A stretch of 7,532 nucleotides of DNA from an uncultured Alphaproteobacteria bacterium. Lineage in GTDB: Bacteria; Pseudomonadota; Alphaproteobacteria; Rickettsiales; Midichloriaceae. This document shows, one piece after another, positions 7,507 to 7,532 of this stretch (positions within the stretch are counted from its first letter, which is position 1; every line of letters starts with the position of its first letter). A program made the translations under genes and the position numbers. Location of the stretch: assembly GCA_903860855.1 (NCBI GenBank), contig CAIOSF010000237.1:1-7532 (forward strand), given 5' to 3'. The notes below the pieces were generated by a model, which saw nothing but the letters and a program-made list of their open reading frames with translations, had not been told where the DNA came from and ran no database searches.

Positions 7507-7532
7507 ATTCTAGAAGAGCAAGGTAAAAACGA

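Overview
The window looks like part of the chromosome of an obligate intracellular alphaproteobacterium, most probably a member of the Rickettsiales. This rests on moderately AT-rich DNA, a clear MidA/NDUFAF7-type methyltransferase (a family conserved in alphaproteobacteria and mitochondria), a very large lineage-specific helical protein, long gaps without genes and a decaying gene. The order is an inference and the genus cannot be fixed from this sequence.

Layout. Positions 1-4803 (minus strand) are filled by one uninterrupted reading frame of 1601 codons. It starts at the ATG at 4803 and runs off the left edge without a stop. The protein is soluble-looking, mostly helical and very poor in cysteine, and it carries a pentapeptide-repeat (beta-helix) module at about residues 1098-1222. 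I do not recognise the full-length protein. A 476-base gap (4804-5279) follows. It holds no convincing gene, only a weak promoter candidate for the giant gene, some palindromes and a few short open stretches. At 5280-6539 (minus strand) lies a 419-residue MidA/NDUFAF7-family SAM-dependent methyltransferase. A short, very AT-rich divergent intergenic region (6540-6625) separates it from a plus-strand gene at 6626-7466. That gene encodes a charged helical protein of unknown function, broken by a +1 frameshift near 7226 and possibly by further lesions near 7464-7490.

How the genes fit together. The methyltransferase and the giant gene point the same way, but the 476-base gap argues against tight translational coupling. 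The broken gene is divergent from the methyltransferase, so their promoters must share about 86 bases. Nothing in the sequence ties the three genes to one pathway. The methyltransferase is expected to act in respiratory complex I assembly, while the giant protein is a candidate scaffold or host-interaction protein by inference only. I see no RNA genes, insertion sequences, CRISPR arrays or integrase sites.
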